Source of the DNA: Nitrososphaera sp.
GTDB lineage: Archaea; Thermoproteota; Nitrososphaeria; Nitrososphaerales; Nitrososphaeraceae
DNA: 64,000 nt
NCBI GenBank assembly: GCA_039938515.1
Contig: JBDUUL010000005.1
Location: forward strand, 1 to 64,000
Direction: 5' to 3'
Part shown: positions 6,545-15,665 of the stretch, one piece after another
Layout of the letters: each line of letters begins with the position of its first letter
How positions within the stretch are numbered: position 1 is the first letter of the stretch
Translations under genes and position numbers: made by a program
The notes under the pieces: model-generated
What the model saw: only the letters and a program-made list of their open reading frames with translations
Databases searched by the model: none
Told to the model about the DNA's origin: nothing

Positions 6545-8651
6545 CGTCGTCCGAGAAATGAAGATACCGCTTCGGTTTGTATCTGCCCAACAAGAGCGAG
6601 TTTGCAACAACCGTTACAGAGCTGAGCGCCATCGCACCTGCCGCAAGGTAGGGAAGCCACTCGTAAACTCCGGCGCCGGCAAAAGGTACAAGCGCTCCGG
6701 CAGCAATAGGAACCAGGCCTACGTTATACGCAAACGCCCAGAAGAGATTCTGCCTGATTTTCGACACTGTCTTGCCGCTCAGCTCAAATGCCGTAACTAC
6801 ATCGCGAAGATCGCTTTTGAGCAGTATTATCCCTCCCGTCTCTTTGGCGACGTCAGTTCCAGAGCCCACTGCGATCCCAAGGTCGGCCCGCGCGAGTGCG
6901 GGCGCGTCGTTGACGCCGTCGCCAATCATTGCGACCGCCTTTCCGTCGGACTTTAGGTCTGCAATGATCTGCTCCTTCTGCGCGGGCAAGAGGCCGGCAA
7001 AAACCTTTTGAATGCCAAGCTTAGACGCCACAGCCATCGCTGTCCTCTCGTTATCGCCGGTGAGCATCACTATTTCTATCCCCTGCCGGTTCAGGTCAGC
7101 GAGTGCCTCTCGGGCGTGTTCTGCGGGCAGGTCGGAAAGAGCAATAATTCCTGCCAATCTTCCGTCAACGGATACGATAGTAACGGTCTTGCCCTCTGCC
7201 TCGAGCCGCTGCATCTGTTGCTCAATTTCGCCCGGAACTGCGGTGCCTGCCGCGCTGATCGCGCTCCGGTTTCCGATTATTACTTTGCTGCCGGCCAGGG
7301 TTGCAGTCAGTCCACGGCCGGGCAGCGCCTCGAATGATTCAGGCTTTTCGGCGCCGGCTCCAGTGTTTGCCGCTTCCCTCACAATGGCACGTCCGAGCTG
7401 GTGCTCCGAGGCAGATTCGACGGCTGCTGCAAGCCTGAGAAGCTGCTGCGAACTATAGGGCTGGAAAGGGACGACATCGGTCACCTGCGGTCGGCCCCTC
7501 GTAAGAGTGCCTGTCTTATCAAAGGCCGCGACTTTGACCTTTCTTGCAATTTCAAGGTACTCGCCTCCCTTGAATAATATCCCGTTTTCTGCGCCCTTGG
7601 CCGCTCCTATCATAAGTGCGGCAGGAGTTGCGATTCCAAGAGCGCATGGGCAGGCGATGACTATCACGGACACGAATACCAGAAGGGAATGAGCCAGGCC
7701 GATCCCTCCGATAAAGTACCATGCAAGGGCGGCCACAGTTGCGATGGATGCAATCGCCGGTACGAAATACTTGGCTATTTCGTCTGCCATGCGCTGCATT
7801 GGAGCCCTGCCGACCCTAGCCTGCTGGACAAGATCGATAATCTGGGACAGCACGGTGTCCTGACCAATCTTTGTGGCCCTTATTCGCAAGAGGCCGAACT
7901 TGTTTATGGTAGAGCCCATGACCTCAGATCCTGCCAGCTTTTCTACGGGAGCGGACTCGCCGGTCATTGCCGACTCGTCGACCCAGGAATGGCCGCTTAC
8001 TACGACCCCGTCAGTCGGGATCCTTTCACCCGGCCGGACCAAGCAAACGTCATTTTCCGCGACTTCCTCGACCGGCAGTTCATGCCCCTGGCCTTCTCTT
8101 TCTACCCTGGCCATCGTCGGCTGCATCTCTAGTAGCTTTCTCACCGCATACGATGCACGTTCCTTTGTTCTCGTCTCTATCAGCCTCCCTACGAGAATCA
8201 GGGTTATGATAATGGCCGAAGTTTCAAAGTAAACATGGTCTGAAGTAAAGATTGCCGGGGCGATTGTTGCAGCGGCACTGTAGAAAAATGCAACGGAAGT
8301 GCCGACGGCTATCAGCGTATCCATGTTTGAGGATCTCGCCTTCAGGGCGTCCCAAGTGCCCCTGTAAAACCTCAGTCCAGCCCAGAACTGGACGGGGATT
8401 GTCAGAGCTAGAAGCACATAGTTGTTGATTGCCTGAGGCAGCAGCGTGAAATAGGATAGCAGGATAATAGGAATGGCAAGTGAAATGCTCGCGGCGACGC
8501 GCAGCTTGAGGCTCCGGAGTTCCCTCTCGGGCGCGGTGAACTCGTGAAGGCACTGGGTGGCGCAGAAAAAGTATTCCTGTCCGCCTACGGAGTGCCGTAT
8601 GGTATCCGGCTTTTCTTCAACAAACATTCCGCAGACAGGATCTTTTGCCAT
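6480..8651 (-). CDS. copA: Copper-transporting P1B-type ATPase with N-terminal YHS domain
   Basis: A 723-residue membrane pump exporting Cu(I)/Ag(I) by ATP hydrolysis. Instead of an HMA domain the N-terminus carries a YHS metal-binding domain (DPVCGM at 4-9, FFCATQC at 28-34). Eight membrane helices are expected, with the CPC ion-binding motif at 334-336. TGES lies at 230-233, phosphorylated D378 in DKTGT at 378-382 and GDGVND at 577-582. The nucleotide-domain SEHP motif reads SEHQ here (415-418). A TATA box (TTAATATAG, about 8680-8689) precedes the ATG at 8651. It pairs functionally with the convergent CopZ-like gene. Confidence 0.93.
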   Translation of the reverse strand: MAKDPVCGMFVEEKPDTIRHSVGGQEYFFCATQCLHEFTAPERELRSLKLRVAASISLAIPIILLSYFTLLPQAINNYVLLALTIPVQFWAGLRFYRGTWDALKARSSNMDTLIAVGTSVAFFYSAAATIAPAIFTSDHVYFETSAIIITLILVGRLIETRTKERASYAVRKLLEMQPTMARVEREGQGHELPVEEVAENDVCLVRPGERIPTDGVVVSGHSWVDESAMTGESAPVEKLAGSEVMGSTINKFGLLRIRATKIGQDTVLSQIIDLVQQARVGRAPMQRMADEIAKYFVPAIASIATVAALAWYFIGGIGLAHSLLVFVSVIVIACPCALGIATPAALMIGAAKGAENGILFKGGEYLEIARKVKVAAFDKTGTLTRGRPQVTDVVPFQPYSSQQLLRLAAAVESASEHQLGRAIVREAANTGAGAEKPESFEALPGRGLTATLAGSKVIIGNRSAISAAGTAVPGEIEQQMQRLEAEGKTVTIVSVDGRLAGIIALSDLPAEHAREALADLNRQGIEIVMLTGDNERTAMAVASKLGIQKVFAGLLPAQKEQIIADLKSDGKAVAMIGDGVNDAPALARADLGIAVGSGTDVAKETGGIILLKSDLRDVVTAFELSGKTVSKIRQNLFWAFAYNVGLVPIAAGALVPFAGAGVYEWLPYLAAGAMALSSVTVVANSLLLGRYKPKRYLHFSDDVKPLSPAKAGDMAPEANSPIG

Positions 8652-8899
8652 TAGACGATGGTTTTACGTGCGCTCCATCTATATATTAACGGGGCAATTT
8701 CATAGTCAGACCGCTGAATAACACAACCCACAGCGGGTCGAAGAGCAAAGAGGCCAGGGGAGCGTTGATGAACCGGGCGAAACAGTTGGCAATCGCATAT
8801 AGTGACAGTGACGCTCAGCCTGGCCCCGGGCTGGAGATTTGGGGTTCTCATCTGGAAAGATAAGTCTAATGGTATGTAAAACTAGTACAATGTTCGGGC

Positions 8900-9808
8900 T
8901 TATATCATCCCCGTCCTGCCGTGTCTCGTCTTCAGCTTTACTACCATAATCACCGATGCGGGAACCATCACCGCAAAGAGGATAACAGGAATTGGATTTG
9001 AGAAGAGCCTTGAAACGTTTGCCAGAATTGCTTGGGCGCTGAGCATTACCGAGACTACTAGGAGGACTATTCCGATAGCAAAGAAAGGGTACTTGGCCCG
9101 CCTGAACCTTCTCTGCGTGCTGGGCTTAAAAGCATGCCTTGCAATCTCGCCTGAAAAGAACAGGCAGAGCACGGCGGCGATCCCTACGCTGACCCCAAGA
9201 TAATTTAGCGGCGGCGATTGGACGTAATGGAAGAAATGCGGCAGGTTCCCCGGCGCAAAGTACCAGATAATCACGGTCCCCACGGATACTGCGAGAAATA
9301 TCCTATCAAGAATCTGGCCGTTGACGCCAAACCCGTAAACGCGCCTCCACGGTAGCGGATTGCATTCGTGCTGGTCCTGCAGGTCGGGGTCGGCTTTTTT
9401 CACAAGCCCCGGCGGATCTTCCTGATAATAATAGACTCGCCGGCCCTTTTCTATGGGCTGCTCCTCGCCCGTGCAATTGAACCTGCCGCGCTTCGCAAGC
9501 CTGCTCGCAGGGAAGAACCACTCTACACCCCTGTCCTTGACTGTGGTAAATGAGTCGGCCAGAATGTGCAAAAAAATTCCAAGCGAGAGATAGGGGCTGA
9601 CCACGTAAATTAACGCCATCATGAACACGTTATGAAAAGCAGCCCTGTGGAGCTGGTCGTCGGAAAATATCCGCCGGGGTATGAACCAGTACTCCCTGTC
9701 GAGATCCGGAATGAGCGAGCCAAGCGCCACCAGGAAGGCAATCTGTGTGTTGTCGGTAAACACGAGGCCGGCGGCAAAGCCGAATGCAAAGTGCGTTGGC
9801 AGATCCAC
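8900..9808 (-). CDS. YdjM-like membrane-bound metal-dependent hydrolase
   Basis: A 302-residue protein matching the YdjM/LexA-binding inner-membrane hydrolase family (DUF457-like). Conserved motifs are PTHFAFG near the start, SLIPDLDRE at about 32-40, LHRAAFHN at about 53-60 and HILADSFTT at about 81-89, which provide the His/Asp metal ligands. The N-terminal half has short membrane segments around these motifs. The C-terminal half adds four more hydrophobic helices, and a hydrophilic insert of about 75 residues separates them. The biochemical activity of this family is poorly known. A CTTATC element at about 9836-9842 fits a leaderless start at 9808. Confidence 0.75.
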   Translation of the reverse strand: MDLPTHFAFGFAAGLVFTDNTQIAFLVALGSLIPDLDREYWFIPRRIFSDDQLHRAAFHNVFMMALIYVVSPYLSLGIFLHILADSFTTVKDRGVEWFFPASRLAKRGRFNCTGEEQPIEKGRRVYYYQEDPPGLVKKADPDLQDQHECNPLPWRRVYGFGVNGQILDRIFLAVSVGTVIIWYFAPGNLPHFFHYVQSPPLNYLGVSVGIAAVLCLFFSGEIARHAFKPSTQRRFRRAKYPFFAIGIVLLVVSVMLSAQAILANVSRLFSNPIPVILFAVMVPASVIMVVKLKTRHGRTGMI

Positions 9809-9972
9809 TGTACTTGTAATTCTGCCGCTTTTCAGATAAGGCTCTTCATCAGGGATTTGTCGCGATTTAAGAAAGAGGAAAAAGTTAGCAATGCAATAAA
9901 AGCAGATGCGGTCCTTGACTGACGGAATATTCAGGGTAGAGATTTATTCACTCTGATTTCATAGGACAGCAA

Positions 9973-10641
9973 TTGGAGCACCCTGACGATATCAGCGCAG
10001 ACAAGGGAAACTCGCATAAACATCACTCGAGGGCGGACAGTCATCACGACAGGCGGACGCGACACAAGGCCTTGGCAGAAGCGGCGAAGAAGCTGATCAT
10101 TCTGGGCATCGCCCTCGGCGCATTCCTTGCTGCAAGCGGGCGCATTGTGGCCTTCTTTACAATAGACCCGCAATACGCGAGGTACATACAGATTGCGGCT
10201 ATAATCGTCGTTGGATATTTTGCGGTAAGCGTGCTCAGCACCGCCGCCTTCAAGATAGCTTCACGCCAGTCAGAGCAGACTGCAAAGACCGTAAGGAGCC
10301 TCAACAGGATTCTTGGCGCTATCATAATTATCGCCATAGTCATCTCGTATCTCAGCCAGGATCCCGTTGTCGCCATTTCGCTGAGTACAGTAACGGGAAT
10401 CGTGGTCGGCTTTGCAGCGCAGAATCTAATCGGAAACCTGATTGCTGGGATGTACCTGGTAATTGCCAGGCCGTTTCGGGTCGGAGACCGGGTGAATGCT
10501 TTCAACCAGTGGGGTATTCTGAGCAGCGTCGACCTCCTGTATTGCAAAATTATCATGGACAATGGCGACGTCATGCTGGCGCCAAACACAGGCATGGTTA
10601 CAACAAACGTAATTGTCCACAGGGATTCAGTCCCGAGCTGA
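9973..10641 (+). CDS. Short MscS-type mechanosensitive channel
   Basis: A 222-residue membrane protein with four hydrophobic segments (about 41-60, 72-93, 112-128, 134-164). The last contains the MscS pore-helix pattern (GIVVGFAAQNLIGNLIAGM), followed by the conserved beta-domain start FRVGDRV. The usual C-terminal alpha/beta vestibule is missing, so it is at the short end of the family. The N-terminus (15-31) is rich in His and Arg. The role is release of osmolytes on hypo-osmotic shock. The start is TTG, with a TATA element GATTTATTC at about 9941-9949, 29 bp upstream. Confidence 0.88.
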   Translation: MEHPDDISADKGNSHKHHSRADSHHDRRTRHKALAEAAKKLIILGIALGAFLAASGRIVAFFTIDPQYARYIQIAAIIVVGYFAVSVLSTAAFKIASRQSEQTAKTVRSLNRILGAIIIIAIVISYLSQDPVVAISLSTVTGIVVGFAAQNLIGNLIAGMYLVIARPFRVGDRVNAFNQWGILSSVDLLYCKIIMDNGDVMLAPNTGMVTTNVIVHRDSVPS

Positions 10642-10654
10642 TCTCTAGGAGATG

Positions 10655-10864
10655 CTAGAGCCTTCTCATCGGGAATTTTCTGTAAATGAAAAAGTCGAAA
10701 TAGGTGTTCTTTGATTCTGCCGCCATCAGCGTATAGTACATGCTTTGAGGTACTTCAAAGAACTGGTAGATGTCGCCCCTATGCAGCTCCACTTCCAGAA
10801 TCTTGCGGCCAAAGTCGTAGCCGACCGACTTTAGCTTGCCTGATCTGATTCTTTGTCGATACAA
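10655..10864 (-). CDS. KTSC-domain protein
   Basis: A 69-residue protein covering one KTSC domain: an SVGYD strand, LEVELHRGDIYQFFEVPQ and YYTLMAAESKNTYFDFFI match the pattern of this small family, although the eponymous KTSC tetrad has changed to ESKN. The family occurs alone or fused to nucleic-acid enzymes and its function is unknown. The start is TTG at 10864; a TATTTATTC element at about 10896-10905 lies upstream. It is convergent with the MscS gene, 13 bp apart. Confidence 0.7.
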   Translation of the reverse strand: MYRQRIRSGKLKSVGYDFGRKILEVELHRGDIYQFFEVPQSMYYTLMAAESKNTYFDFFIYRKFPMRRL

Positions 10865-11045
10865 TGTCTACCGGAACAATCGAAGTGTAGGGACGTTGAA
10901 TAAATATCAGCTCCTAGGGTGCATGGTGTAAGTTGGAGCTGTAATTAACGTCTAGCTGACTATTCCCTCTGATAACACCATAATGCCAATTAACTAAACC
11001 TGGCTAAAGCCTAGTAACTATCCCTCATGTACTGACGTCACATCT

Positions 11046-11076
11046 CCGGGGCGGGGGCCAAGACTCCGCCACCCGG
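11046..11076 (-). terminator. GC-rich hairpin after the ABC operon
   Basis: CCGGGGCGG at 11046-11054 can pair with CCGCCACCCGG at 11066-11076 with one bulge and an 11-nt loop. It lies 26 bp beyond the stop codon of the permease gene. It could end the operon transcript or protect its 3' end; archaeal terminators usually rely on T-runs, and only a short TTTT occurs nearby. Confidence 0.35.
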
Positions 11077-11101
11077 GGTTCTAAAACTTTTCATCCTGTT
11101 G

Positions 11102-12394
11102 TTAATCCCTTCGCAGTGCAACGATTGGATCGAGCCTTGAAGCCTTCCATGCAGGATAAATCCCTGCGAGCAAGCTCAGCGTCACAGACAGAGTCCAGAC
11201 ATACAGCAGGTCTCCCGCCAGGAAAACGGCCGGCTGCGACAGGCCTGCATTTCCGGTAATGCTGACTTTGAAGACATTCGTCAAGACATAGCCTGTTACC
11301 ACTCCTATCGCTACACCAAGCGAAGCTCCTGCAAAACCGATGATCGTCGCCTCTGCCAGAAACAATAGGAGTATGTCTCTGTTGAACGCACCGATTGCCT
11401 TTATTGTGCCAATTTCCCTGATGCGCTCAGTCACCGACGTGTAAAGCGTGGTAATGATTCCGACCGCGCCTACAACCAGCGATACAAGGGCGATGGCCTG
11501 GACAAATGAGCTGAAGCCCGAGGAAAAGGCCTGCCTTGATTGAAGCAGTGCCTGGTTTGACGTTACTCCGATGTGGTTTCCGTAGATTTGGGTCACCTCG
11601 CCCTGCACGGTCTGGACGTCGTCTGCAGTGTTTGTCACGAGCAGGATTTCGTCATACTTGTTACTCTTGTGCATGAGTGCATTTGCAGCCTCGGGAGAAA
11701 TGACCACTGCATTGTCAATGTTAAAGTTGCCGGTTACAGCAAAGACCCCACGTACAACGAATGACTTGGTTTCTGTGCTTGACTTGCGCGTAACTGGGTC
11801 GGAATAGGTGCTTGTAAGCTGTACGGTCTGACCTACTGAAATAAACGAGGGTTGGCCGGACGGGTTTGCCACAGAATCGCCGACATAAACCGCGGTCGCG
11901 TCGTTTAGCGTCGGGAGCGTACCCTGCGCCATTTGCGCGGTAGGCGCGACTTCAAGTAATTGCGAGAAATCCGCAGAGAACACCCTGGCCGAGTATGATG
12001 AGCCCTGCGATTCAATCGTGACGCCTCCTTGGTAAACCCCGATGACATCGCTCACCAGCGGCAGCGATTTCAACTTTGAAATTACTGCAGAGTTGAACAC
12101 TATGGGCGCGACGGTAGTCGACTGGGTCTCTGCGGGCCGAGGACCTCCTCCACCCCCGCCGCCTCCAAAGCCCCCGCCGCCAAAGAAGGTGCGCTGGGAT
12201 GTTGATAGCGTGAGCACGTTGGTCGCTAGGCTGCTGAACTGCTTCTGGATGAACGTGGAGAAGCCGGCGGTCAGGCCGTTTAGTGCGACCATGAGCGAGC
12301 TTCCGACTACGACCATCAATATCGTAAGTACTGACCTGATTTTCCGGTCCTTCAGTGCCTCAAACGCCAGGAGATAGATTTCGCCGATTTTCAT
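11102..12394 (-). CDS. ABC transporter permease, MacB/FtsX type
   Basis: A 430-residue permease with the FtsX/MacB plan: an N-terminal membrane helix (about 20-42), a large extracytoplasmic domain, and three C-terminal helices (about 290-415). The family couples ATP hydrolysis to movements of the outside domain (export or mechanotransmission) rather than classical import. Odd: residues 72-84 are almost pure glycine (FGGGGFGGGGG), followed by PRPAETQ. The secreted partner encoded upstream has similar Gly-rich stretches. It is the last gene of a three-gene operon, 8 bp after the secreted partner gene. Confidence 0.88.
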   Translation of the reverse strand: MKIGEIYLLAFEALKDRKIRSVLTILMVVVGSSLMVALNGLTAGFSTFIQKQFSSLATNVLTLSTSQRTFFGGGGFGGGGGGGGPRPAETQSTTVAPIVFNSAVISKLKSLPLVSDVIGVYQGGVTIESQGSSYSARVFSADFSQLLEVAPTAQMAQGTLPTLNDATAVYVGDSVANPSGQPSFISVGQTVQLTSTYSDPVTRKSSTETKSFVVRGVFAVTGNFNIDNAVVISPEAANALMHKSNKYDEILLVTNTADDVQTVQGEVTQIYGNHIGVTSNQALLQSRQAFSSGFSSFVQAIALVSLVVGAVGIITTLYTSVTERIREIGTIKAIGAFNRDILLLFLAEATIIGFAGASLGVAIGVVTGYVLTNVFKVSITGNAGLSQPAVFLAGDLLYVWTLSVTLSLLAGIYPAWKASRLDPIVALRRD

Positions 12395-12402
12395 TTAGCG
12401 GA

Positions 12403-14634
12403 TCACTTGAGCCTGCTATCCTTTCTTGTCGAAGAGCCTTTCTCCGAGCCGGGTTCCTGAAGGATGTCTTCGATGTTTCCCTCGCCTCCAGTGCTGTTCG
12501 CAGCTGCCCTGAGTCGCCGGGCTTTTGCCTTTCTTCTCCTTATGACGACAAATGCAATGACTGCGGCAATGACGGCGATAATCCCAATGATTATCGGGAT
12601 GGCGTAGTCGCTATATGGACCAAAGAACGCAAATGGTCCGGCGGCGCCTCTGTTGCGAAATTCCAGGCCGCTTGACTGCGGAAATACCACCTGTGTCACG
12701 GTCATCTGGTGGGGGTTTCTCAGACCGTCGCTGTATGTTATTAACAGCGTAACACGGAGCGGTGCCGCCGTCGTATTGCGAAGGTTATCCAGTGTTATGC
12801 TAAATGGCATGGGCGAATCGGCAGTCACGTCACCGAGGTACTGTGGCTGGAGCGCCTGAGACCCTCGTCCTCCGCCAAAACCTCTCCCGCCCGGCGCCTG
12901 TGTAGAGTTCTGCCCGCCGAATGCTCTTCCCTGCTGTCCAAAGGGCGGCTGTTGGTCCTGTCCTGCGCCAAACGAGCCCTGCTGTCCCGCCTGACCTGTT
13001 CCTGCGCCGAATCCGCCTTGCCTAAATCTTCCGCCGAGGCTGGTCCCGTTCAGATCCTGAACCTGGAGTAGCTGAACGGTGGTAAAGAGCGCTACAGTGT
13101 TACCCTTGTTCAGTATATTCCCGGTAAGCGTAGGGGTTCCTGCGCCTCCGCCTGCCGCATTTGTATTGCCTCCGCCGCCAAATCCTCCTCCCCCTCCGCC
13201 AATGGAGGGCGCGGCCCCAACGTAAGTAAGGGCCAGGCCATAGGTTGACAGATTGATGTCACCGTCGACATAGGTTCCGATTGTATACTGTTCTGTCTTT
13301 GACTGCCCACTTGTCAGGTAGTCAATAGTAACCGAGAAGTTGACGGGCGTGCCTATCAGCGATGGCGAAGCGTAGATACGGGTCGAGAGCGCTGCATTTG
13401 ACTGGGCGCCTATCGAGTCGACGGTCCACTTGGTTTCGCCAAGGATTTGGACGCTGCTGGAGCCTGATGAAAGGGATACAACCGCATTAGTAATAGGGCT
13501 TGAACCCCTGTTGGAAACGACCAGAGTAAAGTTGGAGACGCTGCCGGCAACCACCCTGTTGTCCGACACATTGCCGTTTGTCCCTCCCACGACGCTAATA
13601 AGCGAAGGTGCGCTCGGCAAGACAAAAAGGGACAGAGAAGGATTCAGAGTCTGCGTGTTGCCATACGGGTCGTTGTAGGTCACCTGGAGAGTTACGCTCG
13701 TGGTAGATGAGCCCGCAGTGTTGCTTGGGAAAAGGCTGGCAGTCAGCGTAGTATTTGACCTTGGAGCGATGGTGCCAACGCTAAAAGTCCTTGCGCCAAA
13801 GTTAGTCACCCTGACATCATTGCCGCCATTGATGTTGACGCTGCTGCCTCCTGACGATGACGTGCCGCTAGTGGAAATGCCGGTAATAGAGACAACCACG
13901 CCTGTCGCCGGTGCACTCCCCCTGTTGATAATCTGAAAGTTTACGTCATTTGCGACGCCAGGAGTCAGGTTGTGAGTCAGCGCGGCCGTATCGAGTATTA
14001 CTCTACCTGATAGCTGGAAAGGCACGTCAATTTGGTTGTGAAAATCACTTCCTACGGACAATACCTGCGAGTATTGAACATCGAGGCTGCCAACATAGGC
14101 ACCTACGCTTGTTTTATTGGTAACATTAACGTCGAAGTACAGCGTGAACGTGTTGCCAGCAGTAACCAGGGTGTTGAAGGTCGCGTCTGCGACATTCGGG
14201 CCGAACCTTGCGCCATTAGGCATAAAGCCATAGGGCAAAGTCAGATGGCCCTGTATTGCCGTAATGTCGGAAAGACCCCTGTCAACAAGGACTACGGCAA
14301 GAGTGGCTGCGCCGTCGCCGGGCCCAACTTGCTTTCTGTTTACAGTTGATGTAGTCGAAGTGCTGCTGGAACTGGAACTCGAAGAGGACGAGCTACCCTG
14401 AGACGCAGACTGGTCAACCCAGTAAGCATTTAAAAATACTGGGCCGCTCAACGCCGTCTTTAGAATCTCGTTCTGCGTTGGCGCCCTCTGGTTGTTATCC
14501 GAAGTCTGTGAACTTACCGTCTGGGATCCTTGGGACTGAGCACTGGCATAAGAAATCGAGGGTACCAGCGAACCAACGAGTAATGCCACCAGCATCAATC
14601 CCAGGGCAACTGCTGAATTGTTGAGTTTTGCCAA
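12403..14634 (-). CDS. Large secreted, C-terminally anchored protein of the ABC operon
   Basis: A 743-residue surface protein. It has a signal segment at about 8-31, a Ser/Thr run at 80-97, and several repeated beta-sandwich-like units of the CARDB/NEW3 (COG1361) type (NLTPGVANDVNFQIINRG, NFTLVVSNRGSSPITNAVV). Two Gly-rich stretches follow (about 475-500 and 540-600), then a membrane helix at about 677-698 and a basic cytosolic tail. The start is TTG at 14634, one nucleotide after the ATPase stop codon, with a strong GGAGGT ribosome-binding site at 14646-14651. Being sandwiched between ATPase and permease genes, it is probably their extracellular partner. Substrate unknown. Confidence 0.75.
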   Translation of the reverse strand: MAKLNNSAVALGLMLVALLVGSLVPSISYASAQSQGSQTVSSQTSDNNQRAPTQNEILKTALSGPVFLNAYWVDQSASQGSSSSSSSSSSSTSTTSTVNRKQVGPGDGAATLAVVLVDRGLSDITAIQGHLTLPYGFMPNGARFGPNVADATFNTLVTAGNTFTLYFDVNVTNKTSVGAYVGSLDVQYSQVLSVGSDFHNQIDVPFQLSGRVILDTAALTHNLTPGVANDVNFQIINRGSAPATGVVVSITGISTSGTSSSGGSSVNINGGNDVRVTNFGARTFSVGTIAPRSNTTLTASLFPSNTAGSSTTSVTLQVTYNDPYGNTQTLNPSLSLFVLPSAPSLISVVGGTNGNVSDNRVVAGSVSNFTLVVSNRGSSPITNAVVSLSSGSSSVQILGETKWTVDSIGAQSNAALSTRIYASPSLIGTPVNFSVTIDYLTSGQSKTEQYTIGTYVDGDINLSTYGLALTYVGAAPSIGGGGGGFGGGGNTNAAGGGAGTPTLTGNILNKGNTVALFTTVQLLQVQDLNGTSLGGRFRQGGFGAGTGQAGQQGSFGAGQDQQPPFGQQGRAFGGQNSTQAPGGRGFGGGRGSQALQPQYLGDVTADSPMPFSITLDNLRNTTAAPLRVTLLITYSDGLRNPHQMTVTQVVFPQSSGLEFRNRGAAGPFAFFGPYSDYAIPIIIGIIAVIAAVIAFVVIRRRKAKARRLRAAANSTGGEGNIEDILQEPGSEKGSSTRKDSRLK

Positions 14635-14635
14635 C

Positions 14636-15394
14636 TTACTGAGTTACCTCCTTTTCGACTCTGCCATCGCGGATGTAAATTGCCCGGTCAGTTGCTTCTG
14701 CGAGCTCAGGATTGTGAGTGACCATGACAATGGTCCGGCGGTACTTGCGAGTCAGCATCTGCATCAGCGCAAACACCTCGTTACCGGTCTTTGTGTCGAG
14801 GTTTCCTGTTGGCTCGTCTGCCAAGAGCATGGCAGGGTTATTCATAAGCGACCTCGCAATTGCTACCCTTTGCTGCTGACCTCCAGAGAGGTTTGTCGGG
14901 CGATAGTTGGCCTTGTCCTCAATGCCAAGTATCGAAAGTAGTTTGAGAGCCCGCTTCCGGCGCTCGTCGCGGTCTGTCATGGCAATCATTGACGGTAGCT
15001 CGACGTTTCTCAAAACTGTCGTCCTGTTTATGAGATTGTATGATTGGAAGATAAAACCAATGAGCTTGTTTCTCATCGCAGCTATTTCCTGATCGTCAAG
15101 CGAGAAAATGTCAACGCCATTGATTATGACTTTTCCAGAAGTCGGCCGATCCAGCGCCCCAATCAGGTTCAGCAGGGTCGACTTGCCGCTACCGGATGGC
15201 CCGACAATCGAAACGAATTCGCCTTTCCGGATTGAAAAGTTCACGTCGTTCAGAGCCACAACTCGCCCTGCCGCCGAATTGAAAATCTTGGTAAGGTGTA
15301 TGGCCTGGAGCGCGATGTCATTTCCTGACGACGAAAAGGTATTGCCAGGCATGGCATCATTTGCAGTTGGGCTCACGGCGTCAAACTTATCCAT
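14636..15394 (-). CDS. ABC transporter ATPase, LolD/MacB type
   Basis: A 252-residue ATPase: Walker A GPSGSGKST from 65, Q-loop FIFQSYN at about 114-120, signature LSGGQQQR at 169-176, Walker B LLADEP at 190-195 and H-loop MVTHN. The sequence is closest to the LolD/MacB branch, which pairs with FtsX-type permeases such as the one two genes downstream. The first 27 residues are a non-conserved polar extension. GGAGGT 8 nt before the ATG is a strong ribosome-binding site, so unlike many neighbours this mRNA has a leader. It is the first gene of the operon. Confidence 0.93.
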   Translation of the reverse strand: MDKFDAVSPTANDAMPGNTFSSSGNDIALQAIHLTKIFNSAAGRVVALNDVNFSIRKGEFVSIVGPSGSGKSTLLNLIGALDRPTSGKVIINGVDIFSLDDQEIAAMRNKLIGFIFQSYNLINRTTVLRNVELPSMIAMTDRDERRKRALKLLSILGIEDKANYRPTNLSGGQQQRVAIARSLMNNPAMLLADEPTGNLDTKTGNEVFALMQMLTRKYRRTIVMVTHNPELAEATDRAIYIRDGRVEKEVTQ

Positions 15395-15514
15395 TCTAAA
15401 CTACCTCCGCGATCAGCGAACATGAAATGCACACATGGGTGAGGGCAAACCTTGCATTCACGCTAGCGTCGCCGACAGTCGTTACTACCGTCATTGTTGA
15501 CTGAAACCCTAGAA

Positions 15515-15525
15515 GCTATATTAAG
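15515..15525 (-). promoter_or_regulatory. Probable promoter of the ABC operon
   Basis: Minus-strand TTAATATAG at about 15516-15524 is a TATA-like element. Transcription from about 15495 would give a leader of about 100 nt, consistent with the SD site before the ATPase gene. Confidence 0.5.
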
Positions 15526-15541
15526 TATTGATTACCAAAGG

Positions 15542-15560
15542 GAAGTAACTAAGTTACTTC
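15542..15560. promoter_or_regulatory. Perfect 19-bp palindrome, operator candidate
   Basis: GAAGTAACT-A-AGTTACTTC is a perfect 9-1-9 inverted repeat. It lies about 18 bp upstream of the ABC operon TATA element, in the 271-bp divergent region shared with the VIT-type transporter gene. Its position upstream of the BRE/TATA fits an activator site or a site controlling both genes. Confidence 0.55.
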
Positions 15561-15665
15561 ACACATCTCCCGGCGTCCGAAAACCTTGTATCAGCGTACC
15601 TGTTACTCGATTTTCTCAGCATCTTTATACTCTTATACCCCTTACCTAGCAGGAGCGCCAGTCAA

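Noticed and set aside
7012-7458. Long plus-strand frames inside copA (also 6339-6956, 7689-8132)
   Set aside because: All are antisense to conserved P-type ATPase motifs and come from biased codon use.
12042-12377. Pro-rich frame antisense to the permease
   Set aside because: The poly-Pro run is the complement of the permease poly-Gly segment.
13110-14400. Repeated GGN and AGY codons suggesting a DNA tandem repeat
   Set aside because: They encode Gly-rich and Ser-rich protein segments with varied codons; no regular repeat unit at DNA level.
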